Positions 52,498 through 62,490 of a DNA stretch of 64,000 nt are shown here, piece by piece. Positions within the stretch are counted from its first letter, which is position 1, and each line of letters starts with the position of its first letter. The notes below the pieces were generated by a model, which was not told the DNA's origin, did no database searches, and saw only the letters and a program-made list of their open reading frames with translations. Source of the stretch: Salegentibacter agarivorans. Lineage in GTDB: Bacteria; Bacteroidota; Bacteroidia; Flavobacteriales; Flavobacteriaceae. The stretch is taken from contig NZ_FOOH01000013.1 in assembly GCF_900113135.1 (NCBI RefSeq), forward strand, positions 62,001 to 126,000, given 5' to 3'. The position numbers and the translations under genes are program-made.

Positions 52498-53601
52498 TTG
52501 AAAATGAAGAAGAAGACCTCTTTTAATAAAAGAAATTCTCCCCTTTCAGGAGAGATTCCACAGGCTGAGGGGGCTTCTCATATTTTGGTTATTCGCTTAT
52601 CGGCGATGGGCGATGTGGCGATGACGGTACCGGTATTACGGGTGCTTAGCGCCACTTATCCACATTTAAAAGTTACGGTTTTAACCCGCGGGTTTTTTGA
52701 ACCAATGTTTAAAGGAATTCCGCGGGTTTCTGTTTATGAAGCCGATGTTAACGGAGTGCATAGCGGCGTATTTGGTCTCTGCCGACTCGCAAAAGATTTA
52801 AGGGATCTGGGAATTGATAAAGTAGCCGATCTTCACGATGTTTTGCGAAGCAATATCTTGAAATCGGTGTTCTATATGTTTGGGATTTCAGTAAAACAAA
52901 TTGATAAAGGCCGAAGTGAAAAGAAGGCCTTAACCACTGAAAACAATAAGGTTTTTAAACAATTAAAATCCACCGTACAGCGCTATGCCGATGTTTTTGA
53001 GGCTTTAGGTTATCCGTTAGACCTCAAAACCCACAAATTTCCTGAAAAAGAAAAAATTTCAGAAAAGATAAGAACACTGGTTGGCACCGAACCTAAAAAA
53101 TGGCTTGGCATTGCACCCTTTGCCCAGCACAATTCTAAAGCCTATCCAGCAGATTTAATGGAAGAAGTTTTAGGGAGATTAAGTGAAAATTCAAAGATTA
53201 AAATTTTGCTTTTTGGCGGTGGAAATAAAGAAAAACAACAACTGGAAACCTGGGCGGCCAGATTTAAAAATACTCTTAGTATTGCCGGAAAACTCACTTT
53301 AGCCGAAGAACTCGCACTTATCTCAAACCTGGATGTCATGCTTTCTATGGACAGTGGGAATGGACATATGGCCGCGATGTTTGGCATCCCGGTAATAAGT
53401 ATTTGGGGTGTTACGCATCCTTATGCCGGTTTTAGACCTTTTAACCAGCCGACGGAAAATAGCTTACTTCCCAATCTTACGCAATACCCTAAAATACCGA
53501 CTTCCGTTTACGGGAATAAGTTTCCAGAAGGCTATGAGAACGCTATTAGAACTATTTCCCCACAAACTGTATTAAAAAAGATTCAGGAAGTACTTCTTTA
53601 A
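52498..53601 (+). CDS. Glycosyltransferase family 9 (heptosyltransferase-like)
   Basis: A 367-residue GT9 family protein. The N-terminal part HILVIRLSAMGDVAMTVPVLRVLSATYP is the typical GT9 start, and the C-terminal nucleotide-sugar-binding region contains LALISNLDVMLSMDSGNGHMAAMFGIPVISIWG. It probably transfers a heptose or related sugar to the lipopolysaccharide core at the inner face of the inner membrane. The first ~25 residues are Lys/Ser-rich and may not all be part of the natural protein; an internal start, for example at the MGD segment, is not possible. It forms a pair with DUF4254. Confidence 0.9.
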   Translation: MKMKKKTSFNKRNSPLSGEIPQAEGASHILVIRLSAMGDVAMTVPVLRVLSATYPHLKVTVLTRGFFEPMFKGIPRVSVYEADVNGVHSGVFGLCRLAKDLRDLGIDKVADLHDVLRSNILKSVFYMFGISVKQIDKGRSEKKALTTENNKVFKQLKSTVQRYADVFEALGYPLDLKTHKFPEKEKISEKIRTLVGTEPKKWLGIAPFAQHNSKAYPADLMEEVLGRLSENSKIKILLFGGGNKEKQQLETWAARFKNTLSIAGKLTLAEELALISNLDVMLSMDSGNGHMAAMFGIPVISIWGVTHPYAGFRPFNQPTENSLLPNLTQYPKIPTSVYGNKFPEGYENAIRTISPQTVLKKIQEVLL

Positions 53602-53707
53602 AGATTGCCTTTTACATATCTGGTTAATTTCTTGTTTAGAAAATGATAAAATTCGTGGTAGAAAGATGATTCTTAGTATCTTTCTTTAGAAGTCTAACAT
53701 TACGAAA

Positions 53708-54313
53708 ATGCAGGAAATTATAGTTTACGACCTTAATCAAACTTTGTATAAAAAATCGTCTAAAGATGAATTTTTTAAATTCATTTGCTATAAAAAAGGC
53801 TATAAGTTATTGCATCTCTTTCAAATTGGCTGGCTGCATGTGTTGGGAAAGCTTCATATAACCAGTAAAACTTATTTTAAAGAAAATTTCTATGATTATT
53901 TGAATAAGCTTTCACCTGAAAAGGTAAAAAAGTACGCTAAGCAATTTTGGAATATTGAATTTCCCGAACATTTTAGAGAGGATATGCTCACCGATATTAA
54001 AGAAAAAGATAAAGCTGGTATAAAAGTGTATATAGTTACCGGCGGATTCGAGGTCTACACAAAATATTTGGAAGAACTTTTGCCTTTAAAAGTGATTGGT
54101 ACTCTCACAAAATATGAAAATGAAGATTATAAGATAATAGGAAAAACCTGTAATGATGCCGAAAAGGTAAAACGCCTCGAAGCTGAAATGAATGGAGAGT
54201 ACAGGCTACTAGAGGCCTACTCAGACGATGATGAGGAAATTCTGTATAAAGCTGAAAAAGGCTATTTACTTGAAGAGGGAGAATTGAAATTGGTGCAGAA
54301 TAGAAAAAAATAA
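53708..54313 (+). CDS. HAD-IB-like hydrolase with altered nucleophile motif
   Basis: A 201-residue HAD-superfamily protein of the phosphoserine-phosphatase-like (HAD-IB) type. Motif I is VYDLNQTLY (D8, N10, T12): the nucleophile Asp is present, but the second Asp of DxDxT, which acts as the acid/base, is Asn. Motif II is YIVTGG, and motif IV is EAYSDDDEEILYKAEKG. The helical cap region (~30-85) is short and rich in Lys and Phe. The changed Asp suggests reduced or altered catalysis. Substrate unknown. It is convergent with the prolyl oligopeptidase gene, with a repeat-containing terminator between. Confidence 0.78.
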   Translation: MQEIIVYDLNQTLYKKSSKDEFFKFICYKKGYKLLHLFQIGWLHVLGKLHITSKTYFKENFYDYLNKLSPEKVKKYAKQFWNIEFPEHFREDMLTDIKEKDKAGIKVYIVTGGFEVYTKYLEELLPLKVIGTLTKYENEDYKIIGKTCNDAEKVKRLEAEMNGEYRLLEAYSDDDEEILYKAEKGYLLEEGELKLVQNRKK

Positions 54314-54314
54314 A

Positions 54315-54449
54315 AAAGAGACTGCCTGAAAAGTTCTTAATATCGTCATCCTGAATTTATTTCAGGATCTAAAATATTGATAATCAAAACATCTTAGAAG
54401 CTGAAACAGATTCAGCTTTACGAAACTAGACATTTCAGACAGCCTCTTT
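54315..54449. repeat. Repeat copy in the loop of a terminator stem (HAD/POP convergent gap)
   Basis: The stem AAAGAGACTGCCTGAAA (54315-54331) pairs with TTTCAGACAGCCTCTTT (54433-54449) with two mismatches. The loop carries one of the cleanest repeat copies (54344-54423), starting CGTCATCCTGAATTTATTTC and ending CAGCTTTACG. It lies between two convergent genes. Confidence 0.82.
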
Positions 54450-54464
54450 GAGATAATAAAAAAA

Positions 54465-56621
54465 TTATCCTTTTACTTCTTCTTCCGTTTTATTAGGTAA
54501 CGTGTCAAAGCCCATATTATAAAGGGTGAAACCAAAAATATCGGCATATTCTTCAATAATCATTTTTGTAGGTTTTCCTGCACCGTGACCGGCTTTGGTT
54601 TCAATTCTGATTAAAGCTGGATTATCTCCGGCTTGCTTATCCTGTAATTCAGCGGCAAATTTAAAAGAATGCGCAGGCACCACACGATCGTCGTGATCTC
54701 CTGTGGTTACCAAAGTAGCTGGATATTCGGTTCCTTCTTCCAGGTTGTGCACCGGGGAATATTCAAGAAGGTATTTAAACATTTCTTCACTATCTTCTGC
54801 AGTTCCATAATCGTAAGCCCAACCTGCACCTGCGGTGAAAGTATGATAACGTAACATATCCATTACGCCAACGGCTGGAAGAGCCACCTTCATAAGATCT
54901 GGACGCTGGGTCATTGTAGCTCCAACTAAAAGCCCGCCGTTAGAACCACCACGAATGGCCAGGTAATCGCTGGAAGTATAATTCTCTTCAATTAAGTATT
55001 CCGCAGCAGCGATAAAATCGTCAAAAACGTTTTGTTTTTTAAGTTTTATACCGGCATCATGCCATTCTTTTCCATATTCACCACCACCTCTAAGGTTTGG
55101 TACGGCGTAAACTCCGCCTTGTTCCATCCAGACCGCATTTGCGGTGCTAAAAGAAGGCGTTAAACTAACATTGAATCCTCCATAACCATAAAGCATGGTT
55201 GGGTTCTTACCGTTAAGCTCAAGACCTTTTTTGTGGGTAATGATCATAGGAACCTTTGTCCCATCTTTTGAGGTATAAAAAACCTGCTTGCTTTCGTAAT
55301 CTTCTGGATTGAATTTTATGTTCGGTTTGTTATAAACCTCAGAAGTTCCTTCTTCAATATTGTATTTGTAAATAGTACCCGGAGTCACATAATTTGTGAA
55401 AGAATAATACAATTCTTCTTTTTCCTTTTTAGCACCAAATCCGCCTGCAGAACCAATTCCCGGAAGTTCAACTTCACGAACTAACTCTCCTTCATAATCG
55501 TATTGTTTTACTTCAGAAACCGCGTCTACCATATATTCGGCAAAGAAATAGCCACCGCCTGTAGAAGGGCTTAATACGTTTTCGGTTTCAGGAATAAAAT
55601 CCTCCCAGTTTTCAGGAGAAGGATTTGCAGCATCTACAGTCACAACCTTACGATTTGGCGCATCCATATTGGTAACGATAAACAATTTACTGTCTTCGTT
55701 AGTAATTACGTAGCTATCGGTGTTTTCATGGTCCAAAATAGTAACCAGTTCAGAATTTTCTTTAGAAAGATCCATCATAAAAAGTTTTCCTCCAGAGGTT
55801 GAATTCCTTGCAGAAATAAATAAAAACCGGTCATCTTCTGAAACGCCACCACCAACATAACGATGTTTTTGCTCTTCAGAATCTCCAAAGATTACTTTGT
55901 CTTCGCTCTGTGGAGTTCCCAGTTTATGGTAAAATAACCTATGCTGATCTGTTTTTGCTGAAAGCTCGCTACCTTCAGGTTTTTCGTAGCTTGAATAGTA
56001 AAAGCCTTCGTTTCCTTTCCACGAAATTCCACTGAATTTTACATTTTGAATGGTATCTTCTATACGTTCTTTATTTTCGGCATCTATAATGATTATTTTT
56101 CTCCAGTCGCTACCACCTTCAGAAATAGCGTAAGCGGCTTTGCTGCCATCTTTAGAGAAACTTAAGCCGGCAAGGGAAGTAGTCCCGTCTTCACTGAATT
56201 TATTAGGATCCAGGAAAACTTCTGTTTTACCATCTTCACCTTTTTTTCTATAAACCACGTATTGATTTTGTAAACCATCGTTTTTATAGAAATAGGTGTA
56301 ATCGCCTTCTTCAAAAGGAGCACTTATTTTTTCATAATTCCATATTTCAGAGAGTCTTTCTTCAAGCTCTTTTTTATACGGAATGCTGTTTAGATAATCG
56401 AAAGTCACCTCATTTTGGGCTTTTACCCATCCTTCGGTTTCTTCGCTACGATCGTCTTCCAGCCATCTATATGGATCTTTTACTTCGGTGCCAAAATAAT
56501 CGGTTACCGTATCTACTTTTTTGGTTTCAGGATAATTCAAACTGATTTCTTTTTCTGATTTAGAATCGTTGCAGGAAGCCAGGACGGCGAGTGCAAAAAT
56601 TCCGGGTAATGTTTTTTTCAT
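54465..56621 (-). CDS. Prolyl oligopeptidase family S9 peptidase, lipoprotein
   Basis: A 718-residue exported peptidase. The signal has a lipobox (AVLASC, Cys ~16), so the protein is lipid-anchored. The N-terminal region starts with [33 protein letters not shown], the POP start. A beta-propeller (~70-400) follows. The catalytic hydrolase domain holds S560 in [10 protein letters not shown]. The later segments [10 protein letters not shown] and [11 protein letters not shown] provide the Asp and His. It probably cleaves proline-containing peptides outside the cytosol. Confidence 0.95.
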   Translation of the reverse strand: MKKTLPGIFALAVLASCNDSKSEKEISLNYPETKKVDTVTDYFGTEVKDPYRWLEDDRSEETEGWVKAQNEVTFDYLNSIPYKKELEERLSEIWNYEKISAPFEEGDYTYFYKNDGLQNQYVVYRKKGEDGKTEVFLDPNKFSEDGTTSLAGLSFSKDGSKAAYAISEGGSDWRKIIIIDAENKERIEDTIQNVKFSGISWKGNEGFYYSSYEKPEGSELSAKTDQHRLFYHKLGTPQSEDKVIFGDSEEQKHRYVGGGVSEDDRFLFISARNSTSGGKLFMMDLSKENSELVTILDHENTDSYVITNEDSKLFIVTNMDAPNRKVVTVDAANPSPENWEDFIPETENVLSPSTGGGYFFAEYMVDAVSEVKQYDYEGELVREVELPGIGSAGGFGAKKEKEELYYSFTNYVTPGTIYKYNIEEGTSEVYNKPNIKFNPEDYESKQVFYTSKDGTKVPMIITHKKGLELNGKNPTMLYGYGGFNVSLTPSFSTANAVWMEQGGVYAVPNLRGGGEYGKEWHDAGIKLKKQNVFDDFIAAAEYLIEENYTSSDYLAIRGGSNGGLLVGATMTQRPDLMKVALPAVGVMDMLRYHTFTAGAGWAYDYGTAEDSEEMFKYLLEYSPVHNLEEGTEYPATLVTTGDHDDRVVPAHSFKFAAELQDKQAGDNPALIRIETKAGHGAGKPTKMIIEEYADIFGFTLYNMGFDTLPNKTEEEVKG

Positions 56622-56651
56622 AAATTATGTTTTGATACAAACAGTTAGTAC

Positions 56652-56687
56652 TAAAAAATGCCTGTAAGTTACAATTTTACAGGCATT
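56652..56687 (-). terminator. Intrinsic terminator after asd
   Basis: AATGCCTGTAA (56657-56667) pairs with TTACAGGCATT (56677-56687), with a T-run on the minus strand from 56657 downwards. It stops asd before the prolyl oligopeptidase gene. Confidence 0.85.
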
Positions 56688-56711
56688 AGTTAATTTTTTG
56701 TTTGCTACCGT

Positions 56712-57701
56712 TTACACTAACTTATTTTTAATCAGGTATTCGGCAATTTGTATGGTATTGGTAGCTGCGCCTTTTCTAAGATTATCGGCCACCACCCACA
56801 TATTTAAACTTTTAGGTTGTGAATAATCCCTACGGATTCTTCCAACAAAAACATCATCTTTTCCTTCAGCATAAATAGGCATAGGGTAAGTGTTGGTATC
56901 AGGATTGTCCTGTACGGTTACCCCTGGAAACTGACTTAGAATTTTTCTTACTTCAGCTTCATCAAATTCATTTTCAAATTCAATATTCACAGATTCTGAA
57001 TGTCCGCCAACAACGGGAATTCTAATCGCGGTAGCACTCACCAAGACCGATTCATCTCCTAGGATCTTTTTGGTTTCTTTGGTAAGTTTCATCTCTTCTT
57101 TGGTATACCCGTTTTCCTGGAACACATCGCAATGCGGAAGTGCATTCTTATGAATAGGATAAGGATAGGCCATTTCGCCTTTTTCACCTTTGTACTCATT
57201 TTCCAGTTGTTCCACCGCTTTTACGCCGGTACCGGTGATAGACTGGTAAGTAGAAACGATAACACGCTTAATTTTGAAAGCATCGTGCAGCGGTTTTAAA
57301 GCCATCAACAACTGGATGGTAGAACAGTTTGGGTTGGCAATGATCTTGTCTTCTTTGGTTAACTCTGAAGCATTAATTTCTGGAATCACCAGTTTTTTGG
57401 TTTCATCCATTCTCCAGGCCGAAGAATTATCCACTACCGTTGTTCCATTTTCGGCAAATTTTGGAGCCCATTCCAAAGAAGTTTCTCCGCCAGCTGAAAA
57501 TAGAGCAATATCCGGTTTAAGATCTACCGCCGTTTGCAAGCCAATTACTTCATAGTCTTTTCCTTTAAAATTGATCTTTTTACCTACAGAACGTTCTGAA
57601 GCCACCAAATATAATTCGGTAATCGGAAAATTTCTTTCGGCTAAAACTTTTAACATGATCTCGCCTACCATCCCGGTAGCGCCTACAACTGCTATTCTCA
57701 T
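56712..57701 (-). CDS. asd: Aspartate-semialdehyde dehydrogenase
   Basis: A 329-residue enzyme that makes aspartate semialdehyde for lysine, threonine, methionine and diaminopimelate. The NADP-binding start is RIAVVGATGMVGEIM. The catalytic Cys is C126 in IIANPNCSTIQ. The base-type His lies in RIPVVGGHSESV. Length is normal. It has a terminator at its 3' end and two short palindromes upstream. Confidence 0.96.
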   Translation of the reverse strand: MRIAVVGATGMVGEIMLKVLAERNFPITELYLVASERSVGKKINFKGKDYEVIGLQTAVDLKPDIALFSAGGETSLEWAPKFAENGTTVVDNSSAWRMDETKKLVIPEINASELTKEDKIIANPNCSTIQLLMALKPLHDAFKIKRVIVSTYQSITGTGVKAVEQLENEYKGEKGEMAYPYPIHKNALPHCDVFQENGYTKEEMKLTKETKKILGDESVLVSATAIRIPVVGGHSESVNIEFENEFDEAEVRKILSQFPGVTVQDNPDTNTYPMPIYAEGKDDVFVGRIRRDYSQPKSLNMWVVADNLRKGAATNTIQIAEYLIKNKLV

Positions 57702-57719
57702 AATTTTAAACTTTTGTCT

Positions 57720-57772
57720 TTTTCCGCGTAGGCGGAAAACTATTTATTTTAGTCATTCCGGCTAAAGCGGAA
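57720..57772. repeat. Two CCGC-type palindromes upstream of asd
   Basis: TTTTCCGC (57720-57727) pairs with GCGGAAAA (57732-57739), a perfect 8-bp stem with a 4-base loop. TTCCGGCTAAAGCGGAA (57756-57772) is a second weaker one. They share the TTCCGC motif and may be copies of a small element. They lie within the asd leader. Confidence 0.5.
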
Positions 57773-57913
57773 ATCTTATTTGGGTAATTTCTTTTTGTTA
57801 CTAAATGTTCTTAAAACAAGCCGCAAATTTATTATCCCCAACTTAACTTACATAGCCCCAGCCCTTAAAATTGAAAAGAATTATTGTTTTTAAACTAATT
57901 CGTGTTTTTCGTT

Positions 57914-57943
57914 AAAAAAAGACCCCACAGTTTCCTGTGGGGT
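57914..57943 (-). terminator. Intrinsic terminator after mscL
   Basis: ACCCCACAG (57922-57930) pairs with CTGTGGGGT (57935-57943) in a perfect 9-bp stem with a TTTC loop. The minus-strand transcript then reads into a 7-base T-run (A's at 57914-57920 on the plus strand). It stops mscL transcription 61 bp after its stop codon. Confidence 0.88.
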
Positions 57944-58004
57944 TTGATTAAATTACGATTTATTTAAAATGAGCAGTATAGCGGTGCTCGTATCTTTAAG
58001 AATT

Positions 58005-58439
58005 TTAAGTCGTACTATTCTGTTTTTTTAGCTCATCCCTAATTTGGGTAAGCAAATCTTCCTGGGTTGGGCCTTTTGGTTCCACCAATTTTGGGGCTTC
58101 TTTTTCTTTTTTGGTCTTTTCGTAAGCACGTAATACCAAAAATATAAAAAACGCAACGATTATAAAATGAATAATAGTATCAATTAAATTTCCGTAGGTA
58201 ATTACAGCGGCTTCAGCTTCTTTTGCAGCTTCTAATGTTTCGTAGGAAACGCCATCTAACGAGATAAATTTCTGTGAAAAATCTGTTCCTCCGGTAATTA
58301 AACCAATAATAGGCATAATAACATCGGCCACTACAGAAGCGATGATTTTGTTAAAAGCGGCACCTATCACCACCGCAGTAGCAAGGGCTATAATATCACC
58401 CTTGAGCATAAACTTTTTAAAATCTTGAATAAAACTCAT
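58005..58439 (-). CDS. mscL: Large-conductance mechanosensitive channel MscL
   Basis: A 144-residue inner-membrane channel that opens on membrane tension and protects against osmotic down-shock. The N-terminal helix is [44 protein letters not shown], which includes the pore-lining first span. The second span is [19 protein letters not shown], followed by the C-terminal cytoplasmic helix ending in [15 protein letters not shown]. All standard MscL features are present. It is on the minus strand after alr with a gap of 66 bp. Confidence 0.95.
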   Translation of the reverse strand: MSFIQDFKKFMLKGDIIALATAVVIGAAFNKIIASVVADVIMPIIGLITGGTDFSQKFISLDGVSYETLEAAKEAEAAVITYGNLIDTIIHFIIVAFFIFLVLRAYEKTKKEKEAPKLVEPKGPTQEDLLTQIRDELKKQNSTT

Positions 58440-58505
58440 GATAAATTCTGATTGGATTAGTAGCTAACCAAATTACACAATAATTCGCTAGAAAAATTCA
58501 TTTAA

Positions 58506-59612
58506 CTATTGAATAATTATCCGTTTTACTCTTTGTGAAATTCCGGTGATAAGCTCGTAAGAAACGGTTCCTCCTTTGGCTGAAAATTCGGGTACATTTT
58601 GGGGACCACCAAAAATTATTACTTCATCACCTTCCTTACAATCAATGTGGGTAACGTTTATCATAATAATATCCATACAAACATTACCAACAATGGGAGC
58701 GTAATCCCCATTAATAAAAACGCCGGCTTTTCCGTGGCCGTATATACGTTTTATACCATCGGCATGGCCAACAGGAAGCGTAGCTATTCTTGTAGTTTTT
58801 TCGGCTTTAAAAGCACGGCCATAACCTACCGTATCTCCTTCTTCTAAATTTTGAATTTGCGAAATAACCGATTTTAAAGTGCCAACCGGTTTTAGTTTCT
58901 TGTTGAGGTTATCGTCATTGGCGAAACCATAAAGTCCCAGGCCGCTTCTTACCATAGAAAAAGTGGCAGAAGGATAATTAAAAATCGCTGAAGTATTACA
59001 AAGATGCAAAAGCGGTTCGTAACCAATATCATCCAAAAGTTTACCCGCCAGATCTTTGAATTTATAGATTTGTGAAAGGGTGAATTCCCGCTCTTTCCAG
59101 TCTTCGCTGGCTGCTAAATGGGAAAAGGCAGAAGCTATTTTTACCGATTTAGTCTTCTTTAATTTCTCCGGAATATGCTGATAATCGGCTTCAGTAAATC
59201 CAAGACGGTTCATTCCCGTATTAAATTTTAGATGCACCGGATAATTTTTCTGTTTTTGCTTTTCAGCGAGCTCTATAAAAAGCTGAAGCGTTCTTGCACT
59301 GTATAAATTAGGCTCCAGGCAATTTTCAATTATTTCAGGATAATTTACGGGTTGTGGGTGCAGAATTAAAATAGGTTTGCTAATTCCCGCTTCCCGCAGT
59401 CTTATGCCTTCTTCGGTATAAGCAACCGCAAAATAATCGGTGTCCAGTTCTTCTAATTTATGAGCCATTGCTACAGAATCATTTCCGTAGGCATAAGCTT
59501 TAATAACCGACATAAATTTAACGCCGGGTTTTAACTGCGATTTTATGGTTTTAAAATTATGAGCTAAGGCGTTAAGGTCTATTTCCAGAACGGTTTCTTC
59601 GGCTTTAGGCAT
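58506..59612 (-). CDS. alr: Alanine racemase
   Basis: A 368-residue PLP enzyme that supplies D-alanine for peptidoglycan. The PLP lysine is K38 in [12 protein letters not shown]. The second catalytic residue, a Tyr, is in [42 protein letters not shown] is the conserved later region. It starts 8 bp inside the end of tdk, so the two are translationally coupled. Length is normal for the family. Confidence 0.94.
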   Translation of the reverse strand: MPKAEETVLEIDLNALAHNFKTIKSQLKPGVKFMSVIKAYAYGNDSVAMAHKLEELDTDYFAVAYTEEGIRLREAGISKPILILHPQPVNYPEIIENCLEPNLYSARTLQLFIELAEKQKQKNYPVHLKFNTGMNRLGFTEADYQHIPEKLKKTKSVKIASAFSHLAASEDWKEREFTLSQIYKFKDLAGKLLDDIGYEPLLHLCNTSAIFNYPSATFSMVRSGLGLYGFANDDNLNKKLKPVGTLKSVISQIQNLEEGDTVGYGRAFKAEKTTRIATLPVGHADGIKRIYGHGKAGVFINGDYAPIVGNVCMDIIMINVTHIDCKEGDEVIIFGGPQNVPEFSAKGGTVSYELITGISQRVKRIIIQ

Positions 59613-60252
59613 TCTTTTTCTTTAGGTTAGGTTGCAATTCTTCGGCATCTTTCACATCTAATTTCTTAACCCTTTCCCTAAGCATAGCTTTGTAATATGC
59701 ACCACGGCTTAAAGGTTCGTATTCCTCGTTTTCCCCTAGAAAAACCAGATCGTCATTAATAGCTTTTCTATAACTAAATTGTGCCAGGTTTCCGGTGCGG
59801 GTGCAAACTGCATGAACTTTGGTTACATATTCTGCAGTAGCCATAAGATAGGGCATAGGCCCAAAAGGATTTCCTTTAAAATCCATATCCAACCCGGCCA
59901 CAATTACCCGAATTCCTCTATTTGCGAGATCGTTGCAAACCGTTACAATTTCATCATCAAAAAACTGGGCCTCGTCTATTCCTACCACATCACAACCATC
60001 GGCAAGAATCCTGATATTGGAAGCCGAAGGAACGGGAGTAGACCTAATTTCATTAGAATCATGAGAAACCACCATTTCCTCGTCATAGCGCGTGTCTATG
60101 GCGGGTTTAAAGATTTCTACGGTTTGTTTGGCGAACTGGGCTCTTTTTAAACGGCGAATTAGTTCTTCGGTCTTGCCAGAGAACATACTGCCGCAAATAA
60201 CTTCAATCCAGCCAAATTGCTCTTCGTGATTTACTGTATTTTCGAGAAACAT
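59605..60252 (-). CDS. tdk: Thymidine kinase
   Basis: A 215-residue TK1-type thymidine kinase for nucleoside salvage. The P-loop is [14 protein letters not shown] at 21-34. The Mg/Walker-B-like [17 protein letters not shown] and the lasso region ([29 protein letters not shown]) follow. The paired zinc cysteines of many TKs are not all present here (CTRTGN), as seen in other Bacteroidota. It overlaps alr by 8 bp. Confidence 0.95.
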   Translation of the reverse strand: MFLENTVNHEEQFGWIEVICGSMFSGKTEELIRRLKRAQFAKQTVEIFKPAIDTRYDEEMVVSHDSNEIRSTPVPSASNIRILADGCDVVGIDEAQFFDDEIVTVCNDLANRGIRVIVAGLDMDFKGNPFGPMPYLMATAEYVTKVHAVCTRTGNLAQFSYRKAINDDLVFLGENEEYEPLSRGAYYKAMLRERVKKLDVKDAEELQPNLKKKNA

Positions 60253-60447
60253 TTTGTAATTTTCAAATCGAAATGGGAACTTGCCCTTTTTGATAAAGGT
60301 GGAACAAATTTATTAAAAATACAAGCCATTAGCGGTTGGTAACCACTAAAGTTATTAAACCAGATTAAGGCACTTTTTTTGTAAGTGTTATATTGAAACT
60401 TGAGAGAGACTTTAAATAAAAAGTGGGTTCATAAATATTGCTGAAAA

Positions 60448-61242
60448 ATGAAAAACAGACTTAAAAAAGAGTTAGTAAAACTTGCCGAAGAAATAATTTC
60501 TGAAAAAGAAAATCTGGATACCAAAGCCCTTAAATTAAAAGCGGCAACCTTATATGAGCAACTTTCTATATTGAATTTCACCGAAAAGAATCTTGAGGCA
60601 TTTGAAGCTCCTGAAGCCACTCCAACGCCTAAGATAGAGAAGAAAGTTCAGGCTAAAGCACCAGTACAGCACGAACGTGACGATTATGCTCCAGATGGTA
60701 CCGAATACCGGGAAGATGCCGATGCAATTACCGAACCTAATACCGAAAAAATTAAAGATATTGTAGCTCAAATGCCTGCAGAATCTGAGCGTGTAGATGA
60801 GCTTATAGAACAGGCAAATCCTAAACCACAGGCTCCACCTGCGCAACAGCAATCTCTTCAAATGGAAGAAGAGCCACCAAAGCCAAAAACAGAAGCGCCT
60901 AAAAACGATTTTAGAAATATTGGGGTAGATTATGATAACCTTCCTGATTTTGAACCGTTAAATAACAGGCAAAAGGACCAAAGACCAAAGTCTGTAAACG
61001 ACAGGTTGAAGAAAGGAATAAATATTGGGCTTAACGAACGACTTTCATTTATAAAAAATCTATTTGACGGAAATTCTTCAGATTATAATCGGGTACTTTC
61101 CCAGTTAAATACTTTTAGTTCTTTAGATGAAGCCCAAAAATTTATCCAGTTGGTAGTAAAGCCAGATTACAACCACTGGGAAGGAAAAGAAGATTATGAA
61201 GAGCGATTTATGGCCAAAATAGAGAACAAATTCAGTAATTAA
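60448..61242 (+). CDS. Conserved hypothetical protein, Pro/Gln/Glu-rich
   Basis: A 264-residue soluble protein with no signal peptide. An N-terminal helical segment (KELVKLAEEIISEKENLDTKALKLKAATLYEQLSIL, ~4-45) leads into a low-complexity region rich in Pro, Ala, Glu and Gln (~50-150). It ends in a conserved-looking block (~185-264) with NDRLKKGINIGLNERLSFIKNLFDGNSSDYNRVLSQLNTF and NHWEGKEDYEERFMAKIENKF. I do not recognise a named family. Its end lies 10 bp before rsmI, so it is probably in the same transcript. It diverges from tdk. Confidence 0.75.
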   Translation: MKNRLKKELVKLAEEIISEKENLDTKALKLKAATLYEQLSILNFTEKNLEAFEAPEATPTPKIEKKVQAKAPVQHERDDYAPDGTEYREDADAITEPNTEKIKDIVAQMPAESERVDELIEQANPKPQAPPAQQQSLQMEEEPPKPKTEAPKNDFRNIGVDYDNLPDFEPLNNRQKDQRPKSVNDRLKKGINIGLNERLSFIKNLFDGNSSDYNRVLSQLNTFSSLDEAQKFIQLVVKPDYNHWEGKEDYEERFMAKIENKFSN

Positions 61243-61252
61243 ATTCGCTTTA

Positions 61253-61924
61253 ATGGGAAAATTATTCCTGGTTCCAACGCCAATAGGAAATTTGGACGAT
61301 ATGACTTTTAGGGCGGTAAAAGTGCTAAAAGAAGTAGATACAATTCTTGCCGAAGACACCCGAAATAGCGGGAAACTCTTAAAGCATTTTGATATTGGTA
61401 CGCATATGCAAAGTCACCATATGCACAACGAGCATAAAACAGTAGATCACATTGTTGAACGGATTAAAAGCGGCGAAAATATTGCGCTGATAAGTGATGC
61501 CGGAACTCCCGCAATTTCAGATCCCGGGTTTTTATTAACGCGCGCTTGTGTTGAAGCAGGCATAGAAGTAGATTGTTTGCCTGGCGCTACAGCTTTTGTT
61601 CCGGCGCTGGTAAACAGTGGATTTCCAAATGATAAATTTATTTTTGAAGGTTTTTTACCGGTAAAAAAAGGCAGACAAACGCGCTTGAATTTACTTGCCG
61701 AAGAAACCCGAACTATGATTTTTTACGAATCGCCTCATAAATTGCTGAAAACCTTAAAACATTTTTCAGAGTATTTTGGCGAAGACAGGCCTGTTTCGGT
61801 TTCCCGGGAAATTACCAAACTTCACGAAGAAACTATTCGCGGAACGGCAGCTGAGGTTCTTCAACATTACACCAAAAAAACACCTAAAGGGGAAATTGTA
61901 ATTGTGGTAAAAGGAAAATCTTGA
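61253..61924 (+). CDS. rsmI: 16S rRNA (cytidine-1402-2'-O)-methyltransferase
   Basis: A 223-residue SAM-dependent enzyme (SpoU/tetrapyrrole-methylase-type fold) that methylates C1402 of 16S rRNA. The start GKLFLVPTPIGNLDDMTFRAVKVLKEVDTILAEDTRNS is the RsmI N-terminus, followed by ALISDAGTPAISDPGFLL and LPGATAFVPALVNSG. The end RGTAAEVLQHYTKKTPKGEIVIVVKG is also typical. It overlaps the next gene by one base. Confidence 0.95.
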   Translation: MGKLFLVPTPIGNLDDMTFRAVKVLKEVDTILAEDTRNSGKLLKHFDIGTHMQSHHMHNEHKTVDHIVERIKSGENIALISDAGTPAISDPGFLLTRACVEAGIEVDCLPGATAFVPALVNSGFPNDKFIFEGFLPVKKGRQTRLNLLAEETRTMIFYESPHKLLKTLKHFSEYFGEDRPVSVSREITKLHEETIRGTAAEVLQHYTKKTPKGEIVIVVKGKS

Positions 61925-62490
61925 TGCAGGAATTGTTAAAAGAAGCCAGGGCCTGCAAATTTTGTGCAAAGCATCTGCCGCTTGGAGCAAAACCTATAGT
62001 AGAAGCCACTAAAAAATCTAAAATAGTTTTAATAAGTCAGGCGCCGGGAAAAATAGTGCATCAAACAGGAATTGCCTGGAATGACCAAAGCGGAAAAAAG
62101 CTTAGGGAATGGCTGGGAGTAGATGAAAATACTTTCTACAATACCAATAATTTTGCAATTCTTCCTATGGGATTTTGTTATCCGGGGAAAGCCAAAACGG
62201 GTGATGCACCGCCTCGTAAAGAATGTGCACCCATGTGGCACGATACTATTCTTTCAGCATTAAAAAATATTGAACTCACCATTCTAATTGGAGCTTACGC
62301 AGTAAATTATTACCTGCCCGGGAAATTAAATCTTACTGAAAAAGTAAGTTCTTATCAGAAATTTTTACCTGATTATTGGTGTTTACCGCACCCTTCACCG
62401 GTGAACCGTTTCTGGCGAAGTAAAAATCCCTGGTTCGAAGAAGAGGTGGTACCTAAATTACAAACCAGGATTCATAAAATTATAGATTAG
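61924..62490 (+). CDS. Uracil-DNA glycosylase family protein
   Basis: A 188-residue protein of the UDG superfamily, the family that removes uracil from DNA. Visible motifs are [31 protein letters not shown], an early conserved block resembling family 4/5 enzymes, and [11 protein letters not shown] near the C-terminus (the H-P-S-P loop that follows the damaged base). A CKFC pair near the N-terminus is suggestive of an iron-sulphur site as in families 4 and 5, but only some of the ligands are clear. The ATG at 61924 overlaps the rsmI TGA by one base. A TTG just before is also possible. Confidence 0.82.
   Translation: MQELLKEARACKFCAKHLPLGAKPIVEATKKSKIVLISQAPGKIVHQTGIAWNDQSGKKLREWLGVDENTFYNTNNFAILPMGFCYPGKAKTGDAPPRKECAPMWHDTILSALKNIELTILIGAYAVNYYLPGKLNLTEKVSSYQKFLPDYWCLPHPSPVNRFWRSKNPWFEEEVVPKLQTRIHKIID

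Larger units (their letters stand above)
57702..58004. other. Intergenic region between asd and mscL
   Basis: A 303-bp gap with the asd promoter region on the right of its start and the mscL terminator at its far end. It contains two palindromes: TTTTCCGC-GTAG-GCGGAAAA at 57720-57739 and TTCCG...CGGAA at 57756-57772. I see no gene or RNA fold. Confidence 0.5.
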
